A stretch of DNA of 64,000 bases from Margaritifera margaritifera (GCA_029931535.1 JAQPZY010001665.1:212501-276500); one strand, 5' to 3'. Shown: positions 10,436-22,457, numbered from the stretch's first letter. The notes: generated by a model not told the origin, from the letters alone. Made by a program: numbers and translations.

Positions 10436-11329
10436 TACCTAAGCTAGATGATCTATCGCTCACTTGAAACCTTCTCAGTCTTTGCTATTGCATGCTGAAA
10501 TTATTTAACTGTTGTTGCCCATTGATGTTATTACATCATAATAACGTCATCGACGTCACGATGATTCATGACGATTTATCGCTAATGATAATACAAGCAT
10601 TGTTCTCTTCGTTTTGTTTGTTCGAAAGTTCCAGGAATTACATTAAATATTAAAATTGCAGGCATTTCATTGATGGCGATAAGTCGTTAAATGCTTTTTC
10701 AACGCGTCGCTTCCATTATGAGGATCTATTATTCTTCGTATAGAGCCGGATATTCGTCAACCAGAACTTACTAATTTTGGAAAGTATCACTTCGATTGCC
10801 TTTGAATCTCTTTCAAACAGTCGAAGTCAAGACTTAGAGACTATAATGATCTACATCCTCTGTCATCGTCAATTTATCAATATTTGCGTAAAACGTTCCT
10901 CGCAAAAAAGTAGAAACTGCGTTTCAAAACAAGGCTGACTCCGGTGTAAAACGGTTCGTGCAGGCAGTGGCGTTGTTTATGACATCATCTATGGAGCAGT
11001 GTTAAAACTACTATACAGGTGGCGCTCATGCTTCTCTAGAAACACCACTGCCGCCAGATGTTGATATTTTGCAACTCTTTAGCAGTAACGTGTGTTCTTG
11101 CTTTTAACTCTTTTTTCAGGGGATTCGCAGAAGTAACGGAAAACACAGCAATTTAAAGCCTTGAAGCAACAATTGTAAATGTTAACTTTACATTTTTTCT
11201 CGCCAAATTTCACTTCAACGTGAAACGAGGCTGACTCGTGGTCACGCGGCATCTGCAGGCAGTGCTGCAATCGGAATATCCTCGGTCTTTTATGTCAAGT
11301 CAAGAAAGAATACGTCGGATGTAAATCGC

Positions 11330-11480
11330 CGCCATTAGGACTTATATTCGAAACTATTTTTGTTCATATGGCACACTATGGCGGCGGAAGGAGAGAAAGT
11401 CACAGTCAGAACATTGTCGGCTATTTATGTTGCAACATATGTGGTGCACTCCGCCGAAGACGAATCACCAAACTCATCAA
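11330..11480. repeat. 150-bp duplicated block, copy 1
   Basis: Matches 13205-13345 closely: both contain CGCCATTA, TTTTGTTCA.ATGGCACA, ATGGCGGCGGAAGGAGAGAAA, CAGAACATTGTCGGCTATTT and GTTGCAACATATGTGGTGC. In copy 2 it is immediately followed by the SINE cassette; here it is not. Frames on both strands across it are coincidental. Confidence 0.82.
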
Positions 11481-11869
11481 ATTTGCGTGTATTCATACAA
11501 CTACTTCCTGAGGATATGTTTCGACTTAACGGTATAGCCGAGGGATGTGCCGAGCAGCAGTGGCGTTTTTTCACAACCCATTGGAGCATCCTCTGTCTTT
11601 TCCAGACAGAAACCTCGAATGTGCTGTAGAGGTGGCCATTTAAAATTTCATTCAAAACGCCGAAGCTATCCCGTCATGGGATTACATGACGAATTACTAC
11701 GTCACTATCCATATATGTTCTAGAAACAGATCGTAGGCTACGTACTACTTCGCTGCGCAAGAATATTGTACTATTTGTTTGTCTTCCCCAAAATGGGGGA
11801 ATAAAACCGCTTTTGTACATTCTAGATTTTGTCTGGATTGACATGAAAAGGATGAGGTTACTCAGATTG

Positions 11870-12335
11870 TTTTGCCTACGTAACTGGAGAGCTGTTTGGA
11901 TCGGTTTTGAAATAGAAAATCGTCAACACGAAGTTTGTCGTGAAATCGGAACAAAGTTAAGCGCTGAGATAAAATCAACGATCTTCAATAAATTATACTG
12001 ACATTGATATGTACTCTTTAGAAAAACAATATTGTATCTAGATGATGAAAAAAAACCCATAAAAGAACAATAATAGAATAAACCAAAATAATATTTGTGT
12101 ATTCATTTTTACGTACAGAAATGACTATAATAATAATAATAATAATAATAGTCATCATCATCATCATAATCATCATCATCATCATCATCATCATCTATAC
12201 CATGCACTGTAGTATCATTTCCTTTCCTAAGGCTGAGAACGCCCACGTGACACATGTTCATAGGTTAACGCACATTGTCAGTTAGTGACGTCACGAGAAG
12301 TCACGTCACGAGAAGTCAGCTGCGCTCGCCTTAGA
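11870..12335. repeat. Third, diverged copy of the cassette's 3' portion
   Basis: It aligns with 9590-10025 and 14625-15027. Shared words include GTTTGTCGTGAAATCG versus GTTTGTTGTGAAATCG, then a simple-repeat tract, TGTAGTAT, AAGGCTGAGAACGCCCACGTG and GTCAGCTGCGCTCG. In place of (TA)n it carries (TAA)n(ATC)n at 12125-12195. The block ends only about 45 bp before the last sulfotransferase exon, so it supplies part of that exon's upstream intron sequence. Confidence 0.72.
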
Positions 12336-12380
12336 CATTTCCTATTTCCTATTATCTTTCCTTTCTTTTTATCACTTCAG

Positions 12381-12577
12381 ATGCCATGCCAACCAGGAAA
12401 CTATATCAGATATCCAATAAAACTCACTTTTACGAAGGGAAGATGAAGAGGTCTGCGGGAAAAATACTTCCGGAAACAAGGAAAATACTAGAAGGCATAT
12501 TCCGGCCGTTCAACAAAGAGCTGGCGCGAATGCTGAATGATACCCGTTATCTTTGGTCGAATACTAACAAAAACTAA
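12381..12577 (+). CDS. CHST15-like: CHST15-like sulfotransferase, last exon with stop
   Basis: The exon encodes 64 residues plus the split codon from the previous exon, ending in TAA at 12575-12577. It reads AMPTRKLYQIS, then GKILPETRKILEGIFRPFN and KELARMLNDTRYLW. That is the C-terminal signature of CHST15-type enzymes, where the pattern is 'M-x-P-x-T-x-x-I-L-x-x-F-(Y)-R-P-F-N-x-x-L-A-x-(V/M)-L' followed by an aromatic 'F/L-x-W'. The acceptor has a long pyrimidine tract ending at 12380; entry in phase 1 matches the donor at 5153. No frameshift or premature stop is seen across the three exons, so the gene looks functional. The product would act in the Golgi lumen on glycosaminoglycans. The exact acceptor sugar cannot be told from these exons. 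Confidence 0.9.
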
Positions 12578-12662
12578 TCTAGCCAAAAAAATTTAAAACA
12601 TATTTAAATGTAGAACGCTTTCTGATTTGTCAAGTGTCAAACTTTGTAGCAGTAAACTGTAT

Positions 12663-12668
12663 AATAAA
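12663..12668 (+). terminator. Polyadenylation signal AATAAA
   Basis: Canonical AATAAA lies 86 bp after the sulfotransferase stop codon, giving a short 3' UTR. It is followed by TG/T-rich sequence. Further AT-rich runs occur near 12765-12783. Positions 12690-13155 otherwise show nothing recognisable. Confidence 0.55.
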
Positions 12669-13168
12669 CTGTTTGGAACTTTTTTCGACGTCATTGCTAC
12701 GTCATGACGTAGAGTATGATGTATCGCATACAAGCATTAATTTATGATATGTATAAAAAAAAGGAATACATTTTTTTTTTTTTGTTGAAGATTTGAAATG
12801 ATTGTATACTTGTGAATGTTTATGGAGAGACGGTCTGTTAGATTTGCCTACTGACCTGTCAAGTTGTGATTGGATGATGACCCTTACTAACTAAAGCCAG
12901 TGGCTTTTTTGCCCAGCTTTTCATCTCGGCTTTGCTTTACAAGCTGTCCGAATGGACGAGTGAGAATAAAAGCACATTATACCATCATACACAAATTAAT
13001 TGAGTCTGATTTTCACGTTTCTTGCACACTGTTTGGAAGAGTGATGACCCTTGTTGCTGTCCAGAATTATCCTCGTTGTTAATGACCTTGGTACCACTCG
13101 TGCATTCATGTATATTTGTATGCACATTAAAGTCTACTTGCCTCTCATAGTAGCAACTTTACAGACCA

Positions 13169-13200
13169 CACACACACACACAGACACACAGACACACACA
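13169..13200. repeat. (CA)n microsatellite
   Basis: ACACACACACACACAG-type tract with two GACACA interruptions. The flank TTTACAGACCACACAC is shared with the (CA)n at 15043. Confidence 0.9.
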
Positions 13201-13204
13201 TATA

Positions 13205-13345
13205 CGCCATTAAGAATTATGTTCGAAACTGCTTTTGTTCACATGGCACAATATGGCGGCGGAAGGAGAGAAATTCACAATCAGAACATTGTCGGCTATT
13301 TCTGTTGCAACATATGTGGTGCTCTCCGCCGAATACGAATCCGTT
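13205..13345. repeat. 150-bp duplicated block, copy 2
   Basis: Close match to 11330-11480, with the same boundaries on the left (CGCCATTA after a repeat) and a break on the right exactly where the 'ggttaattcctctaat' cassette begins. This suggests the cassette either inserted here or was co-duplicated with this block. Confidence 0.82.
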
Positions 13346-13769
13346 AAAAAGGTTAATTCCTCTAATCGTAGGGCCCCCGCTCTACTAAAGTTTGTAACCA
13401 AAAGAGTACCATCGGATCATGAGGCCCCGGGTGGCCGAGTGATTTAAAGCGCTGGCCTTTACAGATCATTGACATCTCACCTCCGTCCGCTTGTTTTCGA
13501 GTCTCGGCTTGGCCAACGTCGCTATGTGAGAAAGCTTGCCAGTAGTTTCCAGTGGGTCGGTGATTCTTCCCGGAGTTTTCCCGGGTTCTTATAAAATATA
13601 CTGGCCATCATGTATAGCATAGCATGTGTTAAAAAATGGCGTTAAACCCACAAAACCACAAACCATCGGAACCATCTTGCGCAAGGCACTTTACTTTGCT
13701 TGTCTCGGCATTCCAGTTTAGATTATCTTCTCTCTCAGTCTAGTTCTCTTTCTCTCTCTCTCTCTCTCT

Positions 13770-13831
<62 letters not shown>

Positions 13832-14811
13832 ATAATTTATGTGTACACAGGTTTTCTATTGCCATTATTCATTCATTTATTCTCTCATTTATTTAACAAT
13901 GTATTGTATACATTATGTATTGTATTGACTATGTGCTTTTTTGCATACGTCAAATCAATAAAGTTCTGTTCTGTTATAGCCATCAAGTGTTGCTGTGCCC
14001 TAAAACACCAAACTAAACCAAACTTGTTTTTTAAATTGTCTATGATTTACCTAGTAGCCTTTGGCAGAGTTGGCAGTGCAACTACTACTTTACTTTTTAC
14101 ATTTTTCGAGACCCATTAAAATAACGCAGACCAAATAAATTTTTTTCGAAAGTTTTAAATGAAGTCACAAGGGGGGTTGGGGTGGTGGTTAGTGGCTGTA
14201 AAGGTACACGGCTGAAGAAGGAAGGACATGCCTAATCAACTAAATGAAGCGCCAATGAACACAAAAATTAACCACAAAAAATGTATAAAAGAACAAAACA
14301 AAAAACCGAAAAAGAATGTAAAGGAACCGAACTTAAACTTACAAAGGACAGGAACAAAATATCGTTATTTCCAACAAAAAAGTAATTTAAGTGTAAACAC
14401 CAGCATGCATTACAAATGCGTCATAAAACTCCGTCTTTGACACAACTCTGTTTCAGTCGAAGCTCCCGAGACTTCAACCTTTTGACAATATAATTACCAT
14501 GGTATTAATGGAAATAAGGCTTATTTTTCACATCTTCCATGCGGTACGAGTGTCAATCAGTACAGATACTGTTACGTAAATAGCTAACTCATATAATAAC
14601 GCTTTTGGCCAGATGCAGATGTTGCATACTGCATGCTTTGCAAGACATTTGTCAACCGGATGTTTGTTGTGAAATCGAAACAGTCAGTGTTGGAAAGAAA
14701 GCCCAAGATCTCCATTCAATTATACATATTTCGATCTGTACTCTTTATCAAACCAAAATACAGTGCAAAAAACGAAAATATAACTTTTTAGGTACATAAA
14801 TAGACAATAAT

Positions 14812-14884
<73 letters not shown>

Positions 14885-15027
14885 CATACACTGTGCAATG
14901 GAGTATGGTTTCTGTTGCTAAGGCTAAGGACGCCCACGTGTCCAATTGCGACATATCTCCTTTAGTGTCATGCGGAATGTCAGTCAGTAGCGTCACCAAA
15001 AGTCAGTCAGCTGCTCTCGTCTCAGGC
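13345..15027. repeat. 1.7-kb duplicated cassette, copy B
   Basis: Second copy of 8262-10025, located downstream of the sulfotransferase polyadenylation signal. It contains the same fused SINE pair (13425-14020), a longer (CT)n at 13745-13828, the G-rich stretch near 14168, (TA)n at 14814-14880 and the CTCGTCTCAGG end. A stretch of about 100 bp present in copy A (9057-9130) is missing here, and a few short insertions are present. Confidence 0.88.
13425..14020 (+). mobile_element. Fused SINE pair in cassette B
   Basis: The tRNA-like head GGGTGGCCGAGTGATTTAAAG and degenerate B box (TTTTCGAGTCTC) are followed by the same body and the headless second unit as at 8340-8925. The B box mutation (GGGTTCG to TGTTTTCG) would weaken RNA polymerase III initiation. 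Confidence 0.8.
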
Positions 15028-15042
15028 GTTGCTTACTTTACA

Positions 15043-15044
15043 GA

Positions 15045-15092
<48 letters not shown>
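15043..15092. repeat. (CA)n microsatellite
   Basis: About 25 CA units directly after cassette B. From 15093 to 15755 I see only AT-rich unassigned DNA. Confidence 0.97.
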
Positions 15093-15094
<2 letters not shown>

Positions 15095-15749
15095 TTGTAA
15101 CAGACATCGGTGCTCTCAATTTACAAATATTACAGAAAGTACCTGTTTTAGTAGCTTCAATACAAAATAATTGCTTTCTCTACGTTATAACACTGACCGC
15201 ATATCAACTGATGTAATATATTTGATAAACTGTAAAAGTGCAATATATTGGACAAACATTTCTACATGTACATTTAATAGAAATAATCACTATTTATGTC
15301 AGTCTGTACTGTGCATGGAGAGATTAACAGACTGATTAAAGAAGTTACTGGATTCATCAGTTACATACTTTGTATCCCAATGGCCTTAATACTAAGGCAT
15401 TATTTAAAGTTTTATACAATTTTAATAAAAGAATTAATATATTGTATACATATATATCAATTATAAATATATAATTGTATATGACTGTTTGTCTCTATGT
15501 TGTGACTTCACTGATTCGGATTTCATTAGAGACTCGTGTATCTTTCTGATCCCGTTATACATATGAAACTGTTATGATAATAATGCATATCGTTTAATCA
15601 CGTTATGGCAATGACTTGACTGTTTCTAAATATAAAGACGTCATCCGTTTGTTTGAAAATATAATGTGCCTGAAGAAGAATACAGTATATGCGAAACTAA
15701 TCTCACATCTTTATCGGTGCTTGTGTGCTTTCTCGTTTCATTTTATTTC

Positions 15750-15756
<7 letters not shown>

Positions 15757-15831
<75 letters not shown>
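15757..15831. repeat. (TA)n(TG)n microsatellite
   Basis: About 30 TA units followed by seven TG units. 15832-15990 is unassigned. Confidence 0.97.
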
Positions 15832-15832
<1 letters not shown>

Positions 15833-15992
15833 GACGTGCTCTTAAGTTTGTTTGCCTTTGAGGTGAGTTGTGCAGTGGATATACAACATTGTTTCTAGAT
15901 ATGTGATCTCTGAAAGGAGTTTTATCTCACAAGCTGCTTGCAGCGAGCGACATTTTGTATTATTCAGCGACTTAAATAAATCTTGTTTCTCA

Positions 15993-17487
15993 ACATGAGT
16001 TTGAGATTATGTTTATTGGATGACTGTCATGAGTTTGAGATTAGGTTTATTGGATAACTGCCATGAGTTTGAGATCATGTTTATTGGATAACAACATTGA
16101 ATTTGAGATTATGTTTATTGGATAACTGCCATGAGTTTGAGGTCGTGTTTATTGGATACCTGCCATGAGTTTGAGATCATGTTTATTGGATAACTGCCAT
16201 GAGTTTAAGATCATGTTTGCATACCTGCCATGAGTTTGAGATTATGTTTATTGGATATCTGCCATGAGTTTGAGATCATGTTTATTGGATAGCTGCCACG
16301 AGTTTGAGATCATGTTTATTGAATAACTACCATGAGTTTGAGATTATATTTATTGGATAACTATCATGAGTTTGAGATTATATTCACTGGATAACTGCCG
16401 TGAGTTTGAGATCATGTTTATTAGATAACTACCAAGAGTTTGAGATCATGTTATTGGATAACTGTCATGAGTTTGAGATCATGTTTACTGGATAACTGCC
16501 ATTAGTCTGAGATCATGTTTGTTGGATAACTGACATGAGTTTGAGATTATGTTTATTGGATAACTGCCATATGAGTTTGAATTCATGTTTATTGGATAAC
16601 TGCCATGAGTTTGAGATCGTGTTTATTGGATAACTGCTATGAGTTTGAGATTATATTGATTGGATAATTGCCATGAGTTTGAGATTATGTTTATTGGACA
16701 CATGCCATGAGTGTGACATTATGTTCATTGGATATCCGCCATGAGCTTGAGACCATACTTATTGGATAACTGTCATGAGATTGAGTTTATGTTTATTGGA
16801 TACCTGCCATGAGTTTGAGATTATGTTTACTGATTAACTACCATGAGTTTGAGATTGTGTTTATTGGATTACTGCCATGAGTTTGAGACGGTATTTATTG
16901 TATAACTTCCATGTTGTATAACTTCCATAAGATTGAGATCATGTTTATTCGATAACTTCCGTGCGTTTGAGATTCTGTTTATTGGATAACTGCCATAAGT
17001 TTGAGATTCTGTTTATTGGACAACTACCATGAGTTTGAGATCATATTTATTGGATACCTGCCATGAATTTGAGATTATGTTTATTGGATAACTGTCATGG
17101 GTTTGAGGTTGTATTTATTGGATTATTGCCATGAGTTTGAGATCATGTTTATTGGATAACTGTCATGAGTTTGACATCATGTTTTTTGAATAACTGCCAT
17201 GAGTTTGAGATCATGTTCATTGGATAATTGCCATGAGATTAAGATTATGTTTTTTAAATTACTGCCATGAGTTTGAGGTTGTGTTTATTCTATACCTGCC
17301 ATGAGTTTGAGATTATGTTTATTGGATAACTGCCATGAGTTTGAGGTTATGTTTATTGGATAACTGCCATGAGTTTGAGATCATGTTTATTTGATAACTG
17401 CCATGAGCTTGAGATTATGTTTATTGGATAACTGCCATAAATTTGAGTTTACGTTTATTGCATAGCTGCCATGAGTTTGAGATTATT
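15993..17487. repeat. 34-bp minisatellite (about 44 copies)
   Basis: Tandem copies of 'gtttattggataactgccat' followed by GAGTTTGAGATCAT. Copies vary by point changes and a few short deletions (for example near 16215 and 16915). With 1.5 kb of array and no long uniform block, it appears old. The period is not a multiple of three and no long frame crosses it. Positions 17490-18125 contain no recognised feature. Confidence 0.95.
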
Positions 17488-18130
17488 GCTCGATCATGCT
17501 CTTGTATATTACCTACCCCTCAAACACCCTCAGTATGTGCACGTGAGGACGAGACCACCAACCATACTACTGCATAAAAACAAAACACACCAATAAGTGT
17601 GAGGCCACCTCCTCAACTATAGGATTTTAACAGATGTTGGTCAGAACTTTCACATATATTACTACTGAACTAAATGCAAATGATAAGAGACTAAAATTGT
17701 GGTACTTCAAAATCTTCAGTTGAAATCCAACGATGGAATACTTAATGCCAACGATGTAAATACTGTTCATTTAGGAAACAACTTGAAGATGAAATGCGTA
17801 TCTTTACATCCTTGTAGAGGTTGATGATTACGCTGTTATGTGTGTATGTGATAACACCATAAATTGAATATATTTCCACCAGCCTACTAAAAAATACACA
17901 AAAATTTGAACAGGCAAATGAAGAATATATTCAAAACAGGGTGTTTAGAACGACAGGGTAAAAAGGAAAAAAAACAATGCTTTTGTCAGTCAACCAAAAC
18001 AAACGAGTGAGTCTTGTGCTGCGAGTAAACGTCTCAGTGTCAAATCGACTGAGTTAAGCGAATGACTGTCCGATTAAATCAAATGTCTATACTATAGTTC
18101 CTTACCTACTCTGTATACACATCTATCATG

Positions 18131-18225
18131 CATATGTACATGACATTGCCACATGTACATGACATTGACATATGTACATGACATCGCCATATGTACATGA
18201 CATTGCCATATGTACATTACATTGC
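18131..18225. repeat. 19-bp tandem repeat (5 copies)
   Basis: Five copies of CATATGTACATGACATTGC with one to three differences each. The unit is itself partly palindromic (CATATGTACATG). 18226-18590 is unassigned. Confidence 0.9.
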
Positions 18226-18599
18226 CGCTCTGCAGCAAAGCTTGCACATGAAGCCATGGGCCACTCTATTTTCCCAGTACAACTGCACTGAATAGGAAAC
18301 AGATACTCCTATAAATGGCAACTGTTGAAGATACAAACTAATCAACAGCAAAGGAACCAGTACACATTTTAATTGCCATTCATTAGTTCAACATCTTACA
18401 TTTCCACATTGCCTTTTGTCGTATTTTGTAAATCTTCACGCTTGAAAGTGATCAAACTGTCACTCAGGGAAGAAAGAGGCAAGCCCAGCTTGAATAATAC
18501 AAATCTGGTGCAATGTCCAATTCTAATGAATGTCATGTAGTCATTTTTCAATTCATTTTATTTTGTGAGGATCTAACGTTTTCATACTCAATTCTTGAT

Positions 18600-20520
18600 T
18601 TTGTCCAGACTTTAAGGATTCTTTTAAGACGTCAAAGTTGACTACCTGACAAGAACGATATTTCAATATCAGTCCTTTTACGGTACATTTGATATGAAGT
18701 TGTCGTTGTTTGTCTGGGTACTGTTAACCGCAATTATTTTTGTACACCACTAGCAAAGTTCAAAATAGTGTCATCGGATTGTTCATCGGTCCAAGCTCCT
18801 AAATGTTCGTATTAGATGCGTGGGTGATATCTCACAGGGCGATCGATGTACATGCAACTATCGATGTTAAAGTAAATGACTCGATCTCCTAAAGTTTCCC
18901 AAGACAGAATACAATTTTAAACGGGCATTGGCTATCACGTACGCTGCAATGATAGCATTACCAAATTCGTCGGGTGGTGCAAACTCTACGACGTCTTCGT
19001 AATTCACCAAGATCAAATCTTCACGTATGATGCCCACGTGTTTCGAGTTGAAAATATCGACTTGGATGTACCAAGTATTCTGTCTTTGGCAATATCAGAC
19101 GTTGAACCAATTTTTCCCACAAACAATTCAGCCTGGCGTTCTTTTCCACGTGTTCCAAAGTGATGCCTTCTAAGGACTGGTACCGTTCTTTGAATGCCTC
19201 TTTGTCTTCTGGAGTCTGATACAAACAACGATATCCACTGGCTTCTTGCTTCAGTTTTAGAAATTCGTTGACGTGGCCTGAAAAAATGTCTTCATTGGAG
19301 TTGTTGTCGTCATCTTGTTTGTATTGCTCTGTGGTAATAAAGTCCCAAATTTCGTATACTTTTAACAGTTTGTATTGGTTTTGATTACACGTTTAAGCAC
19401 ACGTACGTAAGGAAACATCATCTGTCCGTGGCAATGATGTGTTAAAACAGGATGGTCGTCGGTGGTAACACTTATTATTTCATCAAACCTTCGTATTCGC
19501 GAATATGCTCCACATCGATGTGTTCTGTCAACATTTTGAAATCGAACATATTTACACACCCACGGATACAAGGACATACTTCGATGTATTTGATTTGCTC
19601 TCCATGAGATTCGTCCGCTTCGTACACCAAGCGTGTCGCATTGGTTCGCCCTCCAAACGAACCGTCTCTTGGATTTTTAAGTTCGATTTCCACCACGTCG
19701 TACTCTTCTACGATGCGTCTAAATTCTAGATCTGTTTCGAACGTCGATTGCAGTCGTGTTCCCACATTGCTCTCACATGGCATCCTTGACTTTTTAAATT
19801 CTGGTGTCGTTGGTATTTTCGGTCGCACAGCTCTTCCATGGTGAACCCTGAGAAAGGATTTATCAGGTCTCTTTGAGGATAACAAGTAGGACATCCATGA
19901 ACTAAACATCACTGAATTTAGTACACCGATTGTGAGTTTTCTAAAACACAGCCATCGATAGAATAAGATCCAATTTTCTTTTCACCACCACCGTTTTTAG
20001 CATGTTGTATCCTCTTGTTTTGAGCCTCACACAAGTAATGGAGACAGCAATGCTTTGACAGAGTATCGACGACTGACTGCTTGACTGGATTGTGGTGTTA
20101 TGATGGCTGATTTGTTCTCATGCATGAACTTTTTATTTGGTGCACTAATTCACACGCTTTCGCGATGGTAGAAGTTTCTTTCAAGGGATCGATACCTCCG
20201 CGACCCAGAAATAATTATCCAAGTAGAGCAATGAATATTTTCTTTTCTGAAAGATAAACACCCACAACATCTCTCTCCACAATGAATATGTTGGTCTCGA
20301 TGGCTAAATCCATGACCAAATTGCTCGCAATAGTAATTGTATCCAAGAAACTCTGTCATAGTTGTAATGGCATCGAAATGCTGTTGATGGTGATAACTGT
20401 GGATGTATTGTTCCATCTGAGAAATCTGGTCCTCGAAACACGAGAGCTCCACTAACAACTTGATGGGTACTTTCAACGTATTGTAATACTTTTCTGGTAT
20501 TACAAGTGGAGTTTTCCATA
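18600..20520 (-). mobile_element. Polinton (Maverick) family-B DNA polymerase remnant #1, main part
   Basis: Decayed protein-primed DNA polymerase of a Polinton, a virus-like self-replicating DNA transposon. In gene order on the - strand: a Cys/His segment with DAITTMTEFLGYNYYCEQF (20476-20150); FGGRTNATRLVYEAD (about 19700); the SLYPWVCKY motif of the palm (19577, in a different frame); HPVLTHHC (about 19450); NARLNCLWEKL (about 19130); a segment with ANARLKLY; the motif C region reading YFNIDS (about 18865); GAWTDEQSDDTILNFASG (about 18780); and YRSCQVVNFD (about 18650). At least five frameshifts or stops break it, and the first aspartate of the catalytic pair in motif C is replaced by asparagine. 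It is therefore dead. The N-terminal piece lies further upstream at 22457-22134. Confidence 0.85.
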
Positions 20521-20529
20521 TATAATCAA

Positions 20530-22130
20530 TTATTCATTCAGTGTGTCAAGATTATTTCATGCTAAATGTTGGGGTGTAAAATAACGCTTCATCATTGATT
20601 ACTGACTTTTATTCAACACTGATTATGCATACCATGTTTGAATTGCTTTTCTCCATTCCTCCTGAACGTATGCTCCACACCGCACCCACCATTGCTTAAA
20701 TGCCTATCTTTAATTTATATGGATGTGTATTTCGTGTTTTATACTAAGTATGAGTATAAAACCTTGTTCTAGTCGTTATATTTCCATACTGTTTTGACGA
20801 GTATCGAGGAATTGATTCGATGGCATCAATTCTACAAGGCCCGGCAGGTCAACAACAAGTAGAAAGAAGTTCACATGTTGAACTTTTCCGTACCCTATTC
20901 GTTTCCAAGTCGGACCACGTGTGCGTCATGCAGGAATTTCTCATGACTAGTTTAAGAAATGGAATATCTTACCTGATTGCAATATGGTATACCAAAGCCA
21001 GGAATATGATAACAGTCCATACATTAGTGATTTCAACCCTCCGGTGGAATGCTGTTGCAGACGCAGTGCGATGCAGGATTGTGATGGAATCAATGTGCCC
21101 AGCCGAAGAATCACATTTTTGTCGGACTTTTGTTTCAACAATAAGTTAGAACTGATGTTATTGTTCTCTATTGTAAGTTCTTTTCTATGCAGAACTTGTT
21201 AGTTTATTTTAAGGTTCAAAAGATTGATAGGGACTATTTTGAACTGCATTAAGACTCATTGCATCATCAGCAGGTTGTACTCACAATCAATTCATATCAA
21301 AATTCACTTGTCTGTTTTGTTAATTTTTACGGAATCACAGGTATGAATGTATAAACAAGATTAAGAGTAAATACGCACACCACGGACATTGAGAGGACAA
21401 CTTAATTCTGCCTTAATTTTGTGTTCAAAGGCATTTTACTGTGCAGTTCAAACAGTTGACTTGGTTACTGCCATAGCTAGCTCTGAGACGGACAAGCATC
21501 GATTTGCTAGCAGACGTTATGTCATGTGAACAGGAGTCTATAAATACAGGTGCTGGTGCAGACAGTGCAGTGGCAGATAGCTGTCAGAGCGGCCAAGTAT
21601 AAACATTTTAGTAGAAAAGAATTTCGGCCGTGTATTCAAACATCCAATCAGAAACCATACATTATTATTACATAACTAATATTACATTTTGTTTAATGCT
21701 ATAAAATTCCAAAAGTGAATCAAACTATTATTCACAAGCAATTTTAAGTAGATTTATTATATGATTGCAATTGAATTTGGCTGCCTTATAATTATTATGC
21801 CATAATTCTTTATAAAGTCGCTGCTATCTCCCACCACACTGCTCAAGTACACTAAGCACTAAAATATTTTATACATTGAGAGATCACGCTACTATGTAAC
21901 AATGTGTTACAGTCAATCCAATAAATTAAGCTGGTTTTGCGCATAGGAATAACATAATTAATTTCAACATACAATTGCGTTTTATAACGTTGACTTTTGG
22001 CTTCTAGATAAAACAATTGTGAGCTCCATAGTATCAGAAGTTGATAGTGTTGTGACAAACACTGCTGATCTAACTTACTTTACTATAGTAAAAGGCATGT
22101 TCTATCTCACCTTTAATTATTTTATTAAAT
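20530..22130. other. 1.6-kb segment splitting the Polinton polymerase
   Basis: It separates the N-terminal piece from the rest of the polymerase gene. It contains + strand frames of 109 codons (20820-21149) and 72 codons (20984-21202) in different registers, neither recognised. The rest is AT-rich. It could be an inserted element, an intron, or decayed polymerase sequence that I cannot align by eye. Confidence 0.4.
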
Positions 22131-22133
22131 AAT

Positions 22134-22457
22134 TTACATTGTGAACTCTGTTTTTTTGCAATATAACCTTTGGGGTGCTACAGTATAACGAGGTGCCAAC
22201 ACGTCTTCAAGCTTTTGCATTTCAGGAATTCCACGCACGGTTTCTTTAGACATGCCCTCTTGCTGCAAACTAATTTCTGCTTCTCTTCGTTGTTGGGGTC
22301 TCTGTCCTACCCTCTCCAATACTTGTTTCCATTCCGCTGTATCATTCTTCTCAGCATAAGTTAGAGCCACTACAATGGCACGGGCTAAATACATCGGGTC
22401 TTGACGGTTGTTGATTTGAACAATACTTCGTTTGGTTCTGCGAAGTTCATCCACCAA
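22134..22457 (-). mobile_element. Polinton polymerase remnant #1, N-terminal part
   Basis: A 107-codon frame with KRSIVQINNRQDPMYLARAI, then RREAEISLQQEGM and GIPEMQKLEDVL. This is the N-terminal region of Polinton polymerases, where an 'S-I-(I/V)-Q-I-x-N-x-D-x-x-C-x-A-R-A-I-V' stretch is followed by a segment ending in 'G-(I/L)-x-E-(I/M)-x-(K)-(F/L)-(Q/E)'. It ends in an in-frame TGA after a changed sequence and is collinear with the pieces at 18600-20520. Confidence 0.78.

Larger units (their letters stand above)
5154..12380 (+). other. 7.2-kb last intron of the CHST15-like gene
   Basis: It runs from GTAATT to a long pyrimidine tract ending CACTTCAG. Content in order: unassigned AT-rich DNA (5154-6050), dispersed repeat copy 2, a truncated Penelope-like element, unassigned DNA (7565-8120), a compound microsatellite, a SINE-rich duplicated cassette, a further SINE, unassigned DNA (10430-11330), and two blocks that recur elsewhere in the window. 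The intron has clearly grown by insertion and local duplication. Confidence 0.75.

Noticed and set aside
19505..19844. + strand frames across the polymerase remnant
   Set aside because: They are antisense shadows of the - strand Polinton polymerase, whose motifs are recognisable.
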